64,000 nucleotides of DNA from an uncultured Paludibaculum sp. (lineage in GTDB: Bacteria > Acidobacteriota > Terriglobia > Bryobacterales > Bryobacteraceae), in NCBI RefSeq assembly GCF_963665245.1, contig NZ_OY762269.1, forward strand, positions 2,176,501 to 2,240,500, written 5' to 3'. The notes beneath the pieces are model-generated. The model worked only from the letters and a program-made list of their open reading frames with translations, had not been told where the DNA came from and did not search any database. Shown piece after piece: positions 1 to 8,372 of the stretch (the first letter of the stretch is position 1; each line of letters opens with the position of its first letter). The position numbers were made by a program, and so were the translations under genes.

Positions 1-1049
1 AGCCAACCCGGGTGCGCCTCGGCGTGAACGGCGATCTCCTCGACGATGGTTTCCAGGTTGAGTTTGGGCTGCCAGGCAAAATCGCGTGCGACCGCCTGGT
101 TATCCATGACCACCCACGGGATGTCGTAGGGACGCGGGCGTGCATCGGGGGCGGGCATGTGGGGACCGAAGCGCACGTCGCACCACTGGTTCAATCGTGC
201 CAGGGACCATGCGTTTTGCGGGCCACCCCCGGCGGTATAGATCCGCTCGCCGTCGCGGCGGCTGCTGCGCATTTGGGCGAGCAGCAGCGCTGCGAGGTCG
301 GCGGGATGAAATGCATCGCGCACCTGCCGCCCCAGCCCCTCAAAGCCGATGTAGCGCAAAGGACGCCGGCGCAGATGGGCGTTGACCCAGTAGGCGAAGA
401 TGCCCTGATCCGGCGTGCCGAACTGACCGGCCCCGGCGAGCACGCCGCAGCGTGTGATCCAGACCGGAAAGTCGAAGGCGGCACCGTATTCCAACGCCAT
501 CACTTCGGACGCCAGCTTGGTGGCGCCGTAGAGAGAGATGGGTGCGGTCGTCGAAAAGGTGACGTTGATGCCGGCCGCACTGACGCCGGGTGGGCAGGGC
601 TGGGTGTCGTCCAGAACGAACCCGCCGTCTTCCACGCGAAGCGGCAAACCCGCGAGCAGTGGGATGGAATAAACCCGGCTGCTGCTGAGTAGCAAAACGC
701 CCGCGGCGTGGAGCTTGGCGTATTCGAGGATGTTGCCCAGGCTGGCCAGGTTGTGCTCGAAGAGTTGACGGCTGCTGCCCCCACCGGCGACGCCGGCCAG
801 TACGCTGGGGTTCGCGGCCGCGTCGATCACCCAGTCCACCGCGGGTAGAGCCGCTACGTCGCTGGCGGAGCGGATGTCTCCGTGAACGAATTCGACGCCC
901 AACGCCTTCAGCGACTGGCGGTTCGTTTCCGCGCCCGCGCGCATCAGATTGTCGATGCCGACGATACGCAGACCTTCGGCTCGAGCCAGCAGCGAACGCG
1001 CCAGCGCACTGCCGACAAAACCGCAAACGCCGGTGATGAGGATTCTCAT
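1..1049 (-). CDS. NAD-dependent epimerase/dehydratase, C-terminus missing at the window edge
   Basis: This is a short-chain-type NAD(P)-dependent sugar-nucleotide epimerase or dehydratase acting in the cytoplasm. The reading frame is open from an ATG at 1049 to base 1, about 349 codons, so the end lies outside the window. The N-terminus reads MRILITGVCGFVGSALA, a Rossmann GxxGFVG fold. The catalytic pair is visible as SSSRVYS followed by YGATK (YxxxK). The ATG overlaps the stop of the upstream epimerase by 4 nt (ATGA), so the two are probably translated together. The partner resembles CDP-paratose 2-epimerases, suggesting joint action on a deoxysugar nucleotide for a surface glycan. The exact substrate cannot be read from the sequence. 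Confidence 0.85.
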   Translation of the reverse strand, partial: MRILITGVCGFVGSALARSLLARAEGLRIVGIDNLMRAGAETNRQSLKALGVEFVHGDIRSASDVAALPAVDWVIDAAANPSVLAGVAGGGSSRQLFEHNLASLGNILEYAKLHAAGVLLLSSSRVYSIPLLAGLPLRVEDGGFVLDDTQPCPPGVSAAGINVTFSTTAPISLYGATKLASEVMALEYGAAFDFPVWITRCGVLAGAGQFGTPDQGIFAYWVNAHLRRRPLRYIGFEGLGRQVRDAFHPADLAALLLAQMRSSRRDGERIYTAGGGPQNAWSLARLNQWCDVRFGPHMPAPDARPRPYDIPWVVMDNQAVARDFAWQPKLNLETIVEEIAVHAEAHPGW

Positions 1050-2116
1050 TTTGCTGGGGTCTTCAGCCGCTCTGTCCAACTGCCTGCGATCTCGGCCACA
1101 ATGGCCGGCAGCGGTTTGGCGATATCCCAGGCCGGATAGTGCGCACGCATTTTGCGCAAGTCGCTGTAGTAGCAGATGTGGTCGCCAATCCGGTTCTCGT
1201 CCACGTACTTCCAGCGCATTGGCTTGCCTGTCACGGCTTCGGCCATCTGGAACGCTTGCAGTACGGAGCAGGCATTGTCCTTGCCGCCGCCCAGATTGTA
1301 GACCTCGGCGACGCGCGGCGCCTTCCAGAATTCGAACATGAATCGCGCCACGTCCTCGGAATGGATGTTGTCGCGAACCTGCTTGCCCTTGTAGCCGAAG
1401 ACGCGGTATTCGCGCTCTTCGACATTGCACTTCACCAGGTAGCTGAGGAAGCCATGCAACTCCACGCCGCTGTGATTGGGGCCGGTGAGGCAGCCGCCGC
1501 GCAGGCAGCAGGTGGGCATGTTGAAGTAGCGGCCGTACTCCTGCACCATGACGTCGCCAGCCACCTTCGAGGCGCCGAAGATGGAGTGTTTGCTCTGATC
1601 GATGGAGAAGTCCTCGGCGATGCCGTGTTCATAGGCGGGATCGTCGTAATCCCAGCGCATGTCCAATTCCTTTAGCCGGATGGTGTTGGGCCGGTCGCCG
1701 TACACCTTATTGGTGGACATGTGGATGAAGGGCGACTCGGGGCAGTGTTGCCGGGCCGCTTCCAGCATGTGCAAGGTGCCCAGGGCGTTCACCTCGAAAT
1801 CCAGAAAGGGGATGGCCGCCGCGCGGTCGTGAGAGGGCTGAGCAGCTGTGTGGATGATGAGATTGGGCCGCAGGTCGCGCACGTAGTTGAGCAACCGGTC
1901 GCGATCGCGGATATCGAGAGCCTCATGCCGGTAGCCGGGGATTTCCCGACGCAGGCGTTCGAGGACCCAACTGGTATCGCCTTCCGGGCCAAAGAAAATG
2001 GCCCTGTGGTTGCTGTCGAGGCCCGCCACCTGAAAGCCCTGGCGGGCGAAGTAGACGGCGACTTCCGATCCGATCAGGCCACACGAGCCCGTCACTAATA
2101 CGCAGGGTCGACTCAT
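1046..2116 (-). CDS. NAD-dependent epimerase, CDP-paratose 2-epimerase-like
   Basis: This 356-residue extended SDR epimerase has the N-terminal motif GSCGLIGSE, then SxxxVYG-type residues (STNKVYG) and a catalytic YxxxK-equivalent written FGASK, with F in place of the usual Tyr. The blocks FFGPEGDTSW, HGIAEDFSIDQSKHSIFGAS and MVQEYGRYF are characteristic of the CDP-paratose/CDP-tyvelose 2-epimerase (RfbE) group, which converts CDP-paratose to CDP-tyvelose. A GAGGA ribosome site lies about 10 nt before the ATG. It is first in an operon with the partial epimerase (4-nt overlap). No other CDP-3,6-dideoxyhexose gene is in view, so RfbE function is inferred from motifs only. Confidence 0.85.
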   Translation of the reverse strand: MSRPCVLVTGSCGLIGSEVAVYFARQGFQVAGLDSNHRAIFFGPEGDTSWVLERLRREIPGYRHEALDIRDRDRLLNYVRDLRPNLIIHTAAQPSHDRAAAIPFLDFEVNALGTLHMLEAARQHCPESPFIHMSTNKVYGDRPNTIRLKELDMRWDYDDPAYEHGIAEDFSIDQSKHSIFGASKVAGDVMVQEYGRYFNMPTCCLRGGCLTGPNHSGVELHGFLSYLVKCNVEEREYRVFGYKGKQVRDNIHSEDVARFMFEFWKAPRVAEVYNLGGGKDNACSVLQAFQMAEAVTGKPMRWKYVDENRIGDHICYYSDLRKMRAHYPAWDIAKPLPAIVAEIAGSWTERLKTPAK

Positions 2117-2178
2117 TTGATCTGGTTCCTCATGCCATTGGCACCTCTTTCCATGAATTGCCGTTCCCTTTTATATTC

Positions 2179-2475
2179 CTACGAATGCGGCTTGGGGGCG
2201 TAGGCCCGATAGAGTTGTCCATCGGCGTTTTCGCCGAGAGGCTCCAGGCGCCAGCCAAGCTCTTTCATCCTGGCTGTTTGCCAGTTGAGGATGGGATGGC
2301 CACTAGAGAAGACCAGAAACTCTTCGCGGCCTGGGAGAAATTTGTCGAACGTCCGAACCTGCGTCGACTCAAATTTGCGGAGGGCCAGCAGCGGATGTAC
2401 AACCATATCCGGATGGTGCATCGAACGACACGCCCCAGCCAAGCGGGCGGCGGTGGCGCCACCGCCGCCGGGCAA
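2179..2475 (-). pseudogene. Small ORF resembling the C-terminus of a membrane glycosyltransferase-type protein
   Basis: This 98-codon open frame lies directly downstream of the zinc-ribbon gene on the same strand. Its last 55 residues (from about TFDKFLPGREEFLVFSSGHP on) look like the terminal soluble segment of a larger membrane protein: a compact alpha/beta piece ending in a polar tail. The first 20 residues are low-complexity and overlap no recognisable domain. No ribosome site precedes the first Met; internal Mets at codons 19 and 24 are alternatives. It is either a short orphan protein or the surviving 3' end of a gene whose front was replaced by the neighbouring locus. Confidence in either reading is low. 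Confidence 0.3.
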
Positions 2476-2478
2476 CGT

Positions 2479-3360
2479 CTACTTGCTTCCGTAGGTGATG
2501 GCCACCTGCGTGCCGTTGTCGCTGGAGCCGACCGTCACCATGACGGTGTGCCTGCTGTCGGAGTTTTCGGCCGTGATCAGGCCGCCCTTGGAGTCACCGG
2601 AGTCGCCGTTGATGTTCGAGGTGATCTTGAAGCCTGCGCTCTTCAATTCGTCCTGATAGAACGAGAGCACCTTCGCCACGGAGTCGCTGGTGGTGAAGTG
2701 CACCATCCCGCCTCCGCCGTTTCTGCCGGTGGCGGCCATGGTCCCTTCCGGCTTGGAGCCGGGATACTCGGGGACCCACGATGGCAGCTTGACCTCCGCG
2801 CCGGCACCAAACTGCACCTTCTCGCCGGTGCTGTCGTCGGAGAATGTGATTCTGCCGTTCTTCACGTCATCGGCGTTCATAGTGATCGTCTTGCCCGTCT
2901 TCTTCTCCCGGATAGTGAGGACACCCTGTTCGTCGTCCACCTTGACAACTTCGACTTCCGGATTCAGCGAGACCATCAGCTTGGCGGCCGCCAGTGCTGG
3001 GTTTTTGCTGGCCAGTTCCGAATCGATGCCCGCGTTCTTCACCTTGTGCGCGACGAAGAAGCCCGCCCCGACTACCAGCGCGCCGATCAACAGGAAAAAC
3101 CCCGCCAGACCGATGAGGACCCAGCCGAGAGGCCCCATCTTCTTCTTCGTGCCCGCGGGCGGTGGCGCCTGTTGTCCAAAACCTGCCACAGGCTGCTGTG
3201 GCGGCTGTTGACCGAAACCCGCCGCCGGCTGGGGCGGTGCCTGTTGACCGAAACCGGCCGGCGCCTGAGCCGGGGCTGGTGCCGGCTTGGCCACGGGCTG
3301 CCCGCACTTCTGGCAGAAACTGCCTTCCACTGGTGTCCCGCAACTCGTGCAAAACGCCAT
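2479..3360 (-). CDS. Zinc-ribbon, single-span membrane protein of unknown function
   Basis: This 293-residue protein begins with a zinc ribbon (Cys4, Cys7, Cys16, Cys19 in the pattern CxxC-x8-CxxC). A Pro/Gln/Ala-rich linker of about 75 residues follows, with a repeated GFGQQ(A/P)P unit. Next comes one transmembrane helix (around LGWVLIGLAGFFLLIGALVV) and a C-terminal extracytoplasmic domain of about 170 residues. An ATG 21 nt further upstream exists, but GGAGGTG sits 5 nt before the ATG at 3360, which decides the start. The layout (cytosolic ribbon, linker, membrane anchor, outside domain) is common in acidobacterial proteins annotated only as zinc-ribbon proteins. I do not recognise the C-terminal domain and assign no function. 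Confidence 0.8.
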   Translation of the reverse strand: MAFCTSCGTPVEGSFCQKCGQPVAKPAPAPAQAPAGFGQQAPPQPAAGFGQQPPQQPVAGFGQQAPPPAGTKKKMGPLGWVLIGLAGFFLLIGALVVGAGFFVAHKVKNAGIDSELASKNPALAAAKLMVSLNPEVEVVKVDDEQGVLTIREKKTGKTITMNADDVKNGRITFSDDSTGEKVQFGAGAEVKLPSWVPEYPGSKPEGTMAATGRNGGGGMVHFTTSDSVAKVLSFYQDELKSAGFKITSNINGDSGDSKGGLITAENSDSRHTVMVTVGSSDNGTQVAITYGSK

Positions 3361-3471
3361 ATTCACCTCCGATCCACCCATGCTATGAGATACGGCGGTC
3401 CATGTCGAGGAGATCGATGACCGGCCGGCCGACCAGATACCTTGCTGTCCGGACAGATATACTGTGCGCGA

Positions 3472-5232
3472 ATGGTTATGAGATATTTCGGTCTATGTTT
3501 TCCGATTCGCCTGGTGGGGCTATTGCTTTGCCTTGCCCCCCTCGGGGCCGCACAGCCCAGCCGGGACGAACGCATGCAGTGGTTCCGCCACGACAAGTTC
3601 GGCATGTTCATCCATTGGGGCCCTTACTCCGCGCTGGCGGGCGAGTGGAAGGGTCAACAGATTCCGGTGGGAACCGAGGCCGAGTGGATCATGCAGCGGT
3701 TCAACATCCCGGTGAAGGACTACCGGGCGATGGCCCGCCAGATGAACCCGGTACATTTCGACGCCGACGCCTGGGTGGCCCTAGCCAAGGCCACCGGCAT
3801 GAAGTACCTGGTGATCACGGCGAAACACCACGACGGATTCGCCATGTACCGTTCGACGGTCTCGAAGTACAACCTGCTGGATTGGGCGAAGTTCAATCAT
3901 GACCCTGTCCAGGAACTCTCCGAGGCGTGCCGCAAGGCCGGCATCCGTTTTGGCGTCTACTACTCGCATCGGGAGGATTGGGATGATCCGGACGGGTTCG
4001 GCAACAATTGGGACTATGACCGCTCCAAGAAGAACTTCGGGCGCTACCTGGATGAGAAGTCCAAGCCGCAGCTCGCGGAGTTGCTCTCGCGCTACGGCCC
4101 CATCAGCCTCGTCTGGTTCGATCGCGGCATGGATACGCCCGAGCATACCCAGCAGTTCATCGATCTGGTCCACAAGCTGCAGCCACAGTGCCTGATCAAC
4201 GGGCGCGTGGGCGACTATGGCGCGGATCTGATGGGCGACTACCAGAACATGAACGACAACGGGATGCCCAACGGTGGTCTGCAGGAAGACTGGGAGACTC
4301 CGCAGACGCTGAACACCACCTGGGGCTATAGCAAGTTCGACCAACAGTGGAAGACCCCGGGTGAAGTGATCCACAGGATGGTGGAGATTGTCGGCAAGGG
4401 CGGCAACTACCTGCTGAACATCGGTCCCATGGGCGACGGCACCATCCCCGCGCCGAGCGTGGCGACGTTGAAAGCGGTGGGTGCGTGGATGCAGGCCAAT
4501 GGGGACAGCATCTATGGCACGAGTGCCAGCCCATTGCCGGCGCAACCTTGGGGCCGCAGCACGGTGAAGGGGAGCAAGGTCTACCTGCATGTGTTCAGTT
4601 GGCCGGCCGATGGCATTCTACGTGTGCAGGGCCTGACCAATCCGGTGAAGACCGCGTATGCGCTCACCGCCCCTGCTCAGAAGCTGGCCGTGCGCCGTGA
4701 GAGCGGCGTTCCGCTGGTGACCCTGCCGGCTAAGCCATTGGATCAGAACGACTCCGTGATCGTGCTGGAACTCGACGGGCCGGCCCACGCGGATCCTCCA
4801 GTGGTGGTGCAGGGCAGCGACGTTGGGTTTGATCTGGACTATCTGGCCGCGGTGACCAGCGGCAAGGCCGTCAAGCGATTCAACCGCAGCGGCAAGTTTC
4901 ACATCGCGAAGTGGACCGCTCCGGCCGATGCGGCCACGTGGAACCTGCTGGTCAGCCAGGCAGGGGAGTATGAGGTCCGCATCCGCTACTCGGCTCGCGC
5001 CGAATCGAATGGCGCCGGGTTTGTTGTCCATATAGGCGATCAAACGGTGCGCGGCACGGTTACCGGCACCGGCGAGGGTTATGAATACAAGACGATGGAG
5101 CTCGGCCGTGTGCGGCTGGAGAAGACGGGGCGAATCATGGTCAAGCTGCGGCCGTCGGCCGACACGGGCCGCAATCTGATGTTCTTCCAGTCGCTGGAAC
5201 TCAGCCCGGCCGGCCATCGGATGGTGGAGTGA
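3472..5232 (+). CDS. Secreted alpha-L-fucosidase, glycoside hydrolase family 29
   Basis: This exported retaining fucosidase would release L-fucose from glycans. After a signal peptide (hydrophobic LVGLLLCLAPLGAAQ) come the GH29 hallmarks FGMFIHWGPYS, AKHHDGFAMY and SLVWFDRG, whose Asp is the expected nucleophile. The catalytic (beta/alpha)8 domain covers roughly residues 30-340. A small beta domain follows, and the last 120 residues look like a carbohydrate-binding beta-sandwich. The start is uncertain: ATGs occur at 3472 and 3478, and one 30 nt upstream would add an unlikely polar extension. No strong ribosome site is visible. The ROK regulator downstream may control its sugar response, but that is inferred only from adjacency. 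Confidence 0.9.
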   Translation: MVMRYFGLCFPIRLVGLLLCLAPLGAAQPSRDERMQWFRHDKFGMFIHWGPYSALAGEWKGQQIPVGTEAEWIMQRFNIPVKDYRAMARQMNPVHFDADAWVALAKATGMKYLVITAKHHDGFAMYRSTVSKYNLLDWAKFNHDPVQELSEACRKAGIRFGVYYSHREDWDDPDGFGNNWDYDRSKKNFGRYLDEKSKPQLAELLSRYGPISLVWFDRGMDTPEHTQQFIDLVHKLQPQCLINGRVGDYGADLMGDYQNMNDNGMPNGGLQEDWETPQTLNTTWGYSKFDQQWKTPGEVIHRMVEIVGKGGNYLLNIGPMGDGTIPAPSVATLKAVGAWMQANGDSIYGTSASPLPAQPWGRSTVKGSKVYLHVFSWPADGILRVQGLTNPVKTAYALTAPAQKLAVRRESGVPLVTLPAKPLDQNDSVIVLELDGPAHADPPVVVQGSDVGFDLDYLAAVTSGKAVKRFNRSGKFHIAKWTAPADAATWNLLVSQAGEYEVRIRYSARAESNGAGFVVHIGDQTVRGTVTGTGEGYEYKTMELGRVRLEKTGRIMVKLRPSADTGRNLMFFQSLELSPAGHRMVE

Positions 5233-5241
5233 GCGGCCTGG

Positions 5242-5262
5242 GACGGGCTGGGGGTGCCCGTC
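5242..5262 (+). terminator. Hairpin after the fucosidase gene
   Basis: GACGGGC and GCCCGTC form a perfect 7-bp stem with a 7-nt loop, starting 9 nt after the fucosidase stop codon. No T tract follows, so a factor-independent terminator is possible but not certain. Confidence 0.4.
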
Positions 5263-5450
5263 ATGAGATAGTAATCTGAAACAGTTGTCTCTGCTCGTAA
5301 TGGGGTGTATTCGTTGAGATTGAACAAGTTCGTCCTGGCGCATGGCGTCGGGCCGGCATTGGATCGGAACTCGCGGCCTTCCGCGGTGCCGGAGAAATTC
5401 GTTAGGTGTTGCGAAGATTTCGCTCGCCGGACACCCCCTCGATCGCATAT

Positions 5451-5471
5451 AGTTTCTAAACAGAACAAACT
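5451..5471. promoter_or_regulatory. Imperfect palindrome upstream of the ROK gene
   Basis: AGTTTCT and the opposing AGAACAAACT give a near-palindrome (6 of 7 outer bases match) in an AT-rich patch 29 nt before the ROK start codon. Its position suits an autoregulatory operator. ROK repressors of the NagC/Mlc type do bind AT-rich inverted repeats, but this box does not match their consensus. Confidence 0.3.
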
Positions 5472-5499
5472 CGTTGAGTGTTGATGTGAGGAATCCCGC

Positions 5500-6678
5500 G
5501 TGAAACCCGCCAGTCCCGCTTTGCTTGTGCAGACCGCCACGCCGTCGACCGTACGTGACGTGAACCGGCGCATCATCCTGAATCTCATCCGGCTGCATCA
5601 GCCCATATCCCGGGCCGATCTTTCGGCGCAGACCGGCATCTCCCGCAGCAACATCAGTGAGATTGTCGACGAACTGGTGCTCATGGGCATGGTCAAGGAG
5701 AAGCAAGCCGAGCCCAGCAAGCGTGGGCGCGTGCCCATCCACCTTTCGCTCAACGATGACGGCTTCCGGGTGCTGGGCATCAGCATCCGGGCCGATGTCA
5801 CCTCGGTCGCGTACGCGGGTTTGAGCGGGCGAGCCCAGAAGGTCGTTTCGTTCCCGACGCCTTCGACGCCGCAGAAGTTTGCGCGGATGCTCGCGTCGAA
5901 ATCCATCCATGGATCGTCCGGTTTCTTCCAGCACGTAGGCGTGAGTGTGCCGGGCCTGGTGAATGCGGAATCCGGGGAAGTGCTGTGGCTACCGGCGCTG
6001 CCGGAGTATGCGGGGTTCCCCTTGGCCACGGCCATCCAGGACGTGGTCGGCGTGCCCGTCACCGCCGACAACGACTGCAATCTGGGCGCGCTGGCCGACC
6101 TTTGGCTGAGCGCCGAGGAGATCGCGGGGCTCCAGAATTTCGTCTTCCTGGAGATCGGCGCGATTGGGGTCGGCGCCGGGCTCATTCTTGGTCGCGAGGT
6201 CTATCATGGGCACGATGGCCGGTTCGCGGCTGAGTTTGGGCACATGATTGTCGACCCTGGCGGCCCGCAATGCCGCTGTGGCCGGCAGGGGTGCTGGGAG
6301 TTGTTTGTCTGCGGTCAGGCGGCCTGGCAACGTTACCGCGGCTCGGAGCCATTCGATGCGAACAGCATGCCTACGCTATTGGCCGAAGCGCGGCAGGGTG
6401 CGCCGGATGCGATGCGAGCGCTGGAAGAGACGGCACGCTATCTTTCTATCGGCATCTCCAATATCGTCCTGGCTTTGAATCCCGAACTGATCGTGATTGC
6501 GGGCGAGATCACGGCCGCCTGGGACATGGTGGGGCCGATGATCGAGAACAAGTTCGCCCCTTCCAAGATCGCGATTCGCGTGCGTCCGGCGAGCCTATCG
6601 CCGGAAGACTTGTTCCTGCAAGGCGCCATCTCGCTGGCTCTGAATAACGCCTTCGCCAAGCCCAGGATCGGCTGGTAG
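5500..6678 (+). CDS. ROK-family transcriptional regulator
   Basis: This 392-residue protein is a sugar-responsive repressor. Residues 15-80 form a winged helix typical of NagC/Mlc-like proteins (RRIILNLIRLHQPISRADLS, then recognition helix SRSNISEIVDEL). A ROK sugar-kinase-like fold follows: a phosphate loop around GVSVPGLV, the DNDCNLGAL segment holding the catalytic-type Asp, and the zinc motif CRCGRQGCWE. The canonical GTGIGGG loop reads IGAIGVGAG, so kinase activity is doubtful and a pure sensor role is likely. The start is GTG with GTGAGGA 7 nt upstream. It follows the fucosidase gene after a 267-nt gap with its own likely promoter. Confidence 0.9.
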   Translation: MKPASPALLVQTATPSTVRDVNRRIILNLIRLHQPISRADLSAQTGISRSNISEIVDELVLMGMVKEKQAEPSKRGRVPIHLSLNDDGFRVLGISIRADVTSVAYAGLSGRAQKVVSFPTPSTPQKFARMLASKSIHGSSGFFQHVGVSVPGLVNAESGEVLWLPALPEYAGFPLATAIQDVVGVPVTADNDCNLGALADLWLSAEEIAGLQNFVFLEIGAIGVGAGLILGREVYHGHDGRFAAEFGHMIVDPGGPQCRCGRQGCWELFVCGQAAWQRYRGSEPFDANSMPTLLAEARQGAPDAMRALEETARYLSIGISNIVLALNPELIVIAGEITAAWDMVGPMIENKFAPSKIAIRVRPASLSPEDLFLQGAISLALNNAFAKPRIGW

Positions 6679-6775
6679 ACGCCAACGCCTCCTCCTTGTG
6701 TAGGCGGGCTTACACCGTGGTTTGAGACTGGTATATTTGTTGGATCTGGAAGCCCAGACCTGGAGGGGACCTGGC

Positions 6776-8089
6776 GTGAGTGTTTTCACAATTCTGAACT
6801 GCGGGACCAATTTCGACCGCACAAAGCGTGGGGAATTGGTAGCTGACTTCGGCGCCATGCTGACTGGCGTGGAGTATCAGAACTTTCTTATAACGGACGG
6901 TGTTGGGTCGAAGGGCAACAAGTCCAATCCCATGCCGGGTACGTTTGACCCATTCACCAAGAACAAGACGCCCAAGGGGAAGACGGAGTCCTGGTCGAAG
7001 ACTCCGATGCAGACCCTTTCGAACGTTTCCACCGGCGAAGGCAAGTTCTCGCCGACCGGACACGGCGTATTGCGGGGATTGACCTCGAACACGGGCAACA
7101 CGAACGCGGCGATTACCGGGCATGGCTGGGACGACAACATCCGCCATGCCATCGCGGTGCTGAGCGAAGCCTTTCCCGGTCTGCAGGGCACCATCAACAT
7201 GATTGGCTGGAGCCGTGGCGCGGTGACCTGCCTGCGCATGGCGAACTGGATCAAGGAGTTCCTGGGGCCCGGTTTCGAGATCAATATCTTCGCCGTAGAT
7301 CCGGTGGCGGGGCTCGATGCCGGAGAGCGGCTGCAGGATACTTACTTCGTTCCAGACAATGTGAAGAACTACGTGGGCATCCTGGCGCTGGATGACATGC
7401 GCGGCGACTTCAAGCCGCAGGACTTGAGCCGGCTGGTGATCCAGAACTGCATGATCACCAATCTGGCGATGCTGCCGTTTCCCGGTGTCCACAATACTCC
7501 GGTGGTGATGAAGAGTTCGAAGCTGGCGGAGGTGACGCGGATGGTCCGTCACCTGGCCTACAAGTTCCTGACCACCTGCGGCACACAGTTCAAGATTCAC
7601 GAGCCCATTTACTCATTGGTGGATTGCTGCCGGTTGTACGCGGCGATGATGCTGAAGCGGTCGCAGTACAGCAAGTTGGGTAAGGGCTTCAAGAATTCGT
7701 TGATGGGCGGTTTGATCGAACGGACGGTCAAGGCGAATGTGCAGGGCTATGTCGCCGCCGATTCGAACTTTTTTGTGAACGAGCACCATCGGGAATGCTT
7801 CCAGGGGGCCTACCCGGACATTTACAACTACTTCTTCACCAATACGGTGCCGAATCCGCTGGGCAAGTCGACAACGAGTTTCCGGGCGACGGATCGCTGG
7901 GCACAGAAGCTCCAGCAGTTCTATCAGATCGATCCGGATTCGTTTGAGCTGCTGTCGAGTGTGTACACAGCGGAGCGCAAGGGAGGAGTGGGGATGCCCG
8001 CGGTGTGGACGGTGTCGGCGCCTGGTGTGGGGGCGGTGAGCGTGCCTCCTCCACCCAATGTTACGGCGGCGGTGCGGATGCTGTGCTGA
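6776..8089 (+). CDS. Orphan alpha/beta-hydrolase resembling DUF2235/Tle-type phospholipases
   Basis: This 437-residue cytoplasmic-looking protein has no signal peptide. The nucleophile elbow is GWSRG (Ser147), preceded by a hydrophobic strand (TINMIGWSRGA). This closely recalls the GFSRGA elbow of DUF2235/Tle1-like lipases, many of which are type VI effectors. A downstream FAVDPVAG segment supplies a candidate acid residue, and HNTPVV or HEPIYS a candidate His. The start is set at GTG 6776 because GGAGGGG lies 7 nt before it; an ATG at 6722 lacks such a site. No VgrG, Hcp, PAAR or immunity-like gene is nearby. The sequence ends in a Pro/Val-rich tail. Hydrolase assignment is firm; phospholipase is a guess. 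Confidence 0.65.
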   Translation: MSVFTILNCGTNFDRTKRGELVADFGAMLTGVEYQNFLITDGVGSKGNKSNPMPGTFDPFTKNKTPKGKTESWSKTPMQTLSNVSTGEGKFSPTGHGVLRGLTSNTGNTNAAITGHGWDDNIRHAIAVLSEAFPGLQGTINMIGWSRGAVTCLRMANWIKEFLGPGFEINIFAVDPVAGLDAGERLQDTYFVPDNVKNYVGILALDDMRGDFKPQDLSRLVIQNCMITNLAMLPFPGVHNTPVVMKSSKLAEVTRMVRHLAYKFLTTCGTQFKIHEPIYSLVDCCRLYAAMMLKRSQYSKLGKGFKNSLMGGLIERTVKANVQGYVAADSNFFVNEHHRECFQGAYPDIYNYFFTNTVPNPLGKSTTSFRATDRWAQKLQQFYQIDPDSFELLSSVYTAERKGGVGMPAVWTVSAPGVGAVSVPPPPNVTAAVRMLC

Positions 8090-8101
8090 GTGTGATTTGG
8101 C

Positions 8102-8142
8102 GGCGATCCGCAGGGCGGTAACTTGCTGCTCGGCGGATCGCC
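8102..8142 (+). terminator. Perfect 10-bp hairpin after the hydrolase gene
   Basis: GGCGATCCGC (8102-8111) and GCGGATCGCC (8133-8142) are exact reverse complements separated by 21 nt, beginning 12 nt after the hydrolase stop. There is no T run. It probably marks the transcript end and the left limit of the ordinary chromosome before the island. Confidence 0.45.
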
Positions 8143-8270
8143 TTGGGAGTCTTTGGGGCGCTTGGGCGAAGAATTGTTGTCGAGGTTGGCCTCTAGTATG
8201 CCTGCCGCGGGACGCGGTCGATGCTCATCCGATCGTCATCGACCGTCGCAGCCGCCTGTGGCCAGTGGTT

Positions 8271-8372
8271 GTGGATGGCTTTGATCCACCGGAGGCGAGG
8301 GATTTGAATTCGCGAATGGCTTTGATCCGCCATAGGCGCGGGATTGGCCGTTGTGAATGGCTTTGATCCTTC
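8271..8372. repeat. 41-bp tandem repeat, about 2.5 copies
   Basis: Copies begin at 8271, 8312 and 8353, exactly 41 bp apart. They share the core ATGGCTTTGATCC; copies one and two also share a GG(A/C)G(C/A)G(A/C)GGGATT-like segment, while the third is truncated. It sits in non-coding DNA beside the island. There are no unique spacers, so this is not a CRISPR array. Confidence 0.7.

Noticed and set aside
340..1026. 228-codon minus-strand frame within the first epimerase gene
   Set aside because: It is Arg-rich shadow translation. The frame starting at ATG 1049 carries Rossmann and YxxxK motifs and runs through the window edge.
2158..3420. 420-codon plus-strand frame opposite the zinc-ribbon gene
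   Set aside because: The opposite strand has a zinc ribbon, membrane helix and clear ribosome site; the plus frame shows no motif.
4618..5934. 438-codon minus-strand frame across fucosidase and ROK genes
   Set aside because: It is antisense to two well-supported genes and spans their intergenic gap without any domain.
6776..8089. Type VI secretion cluster around the Tle-like hydrolase
   Set aside because: No VgrG, Hcp, PAAR or Tss component lies within the window.
8271..8372. CRISPR array
   Set aside because: The repeats are directly adjacent with no unique spacers, only 2.5 copies, and no cas gene is in the window.
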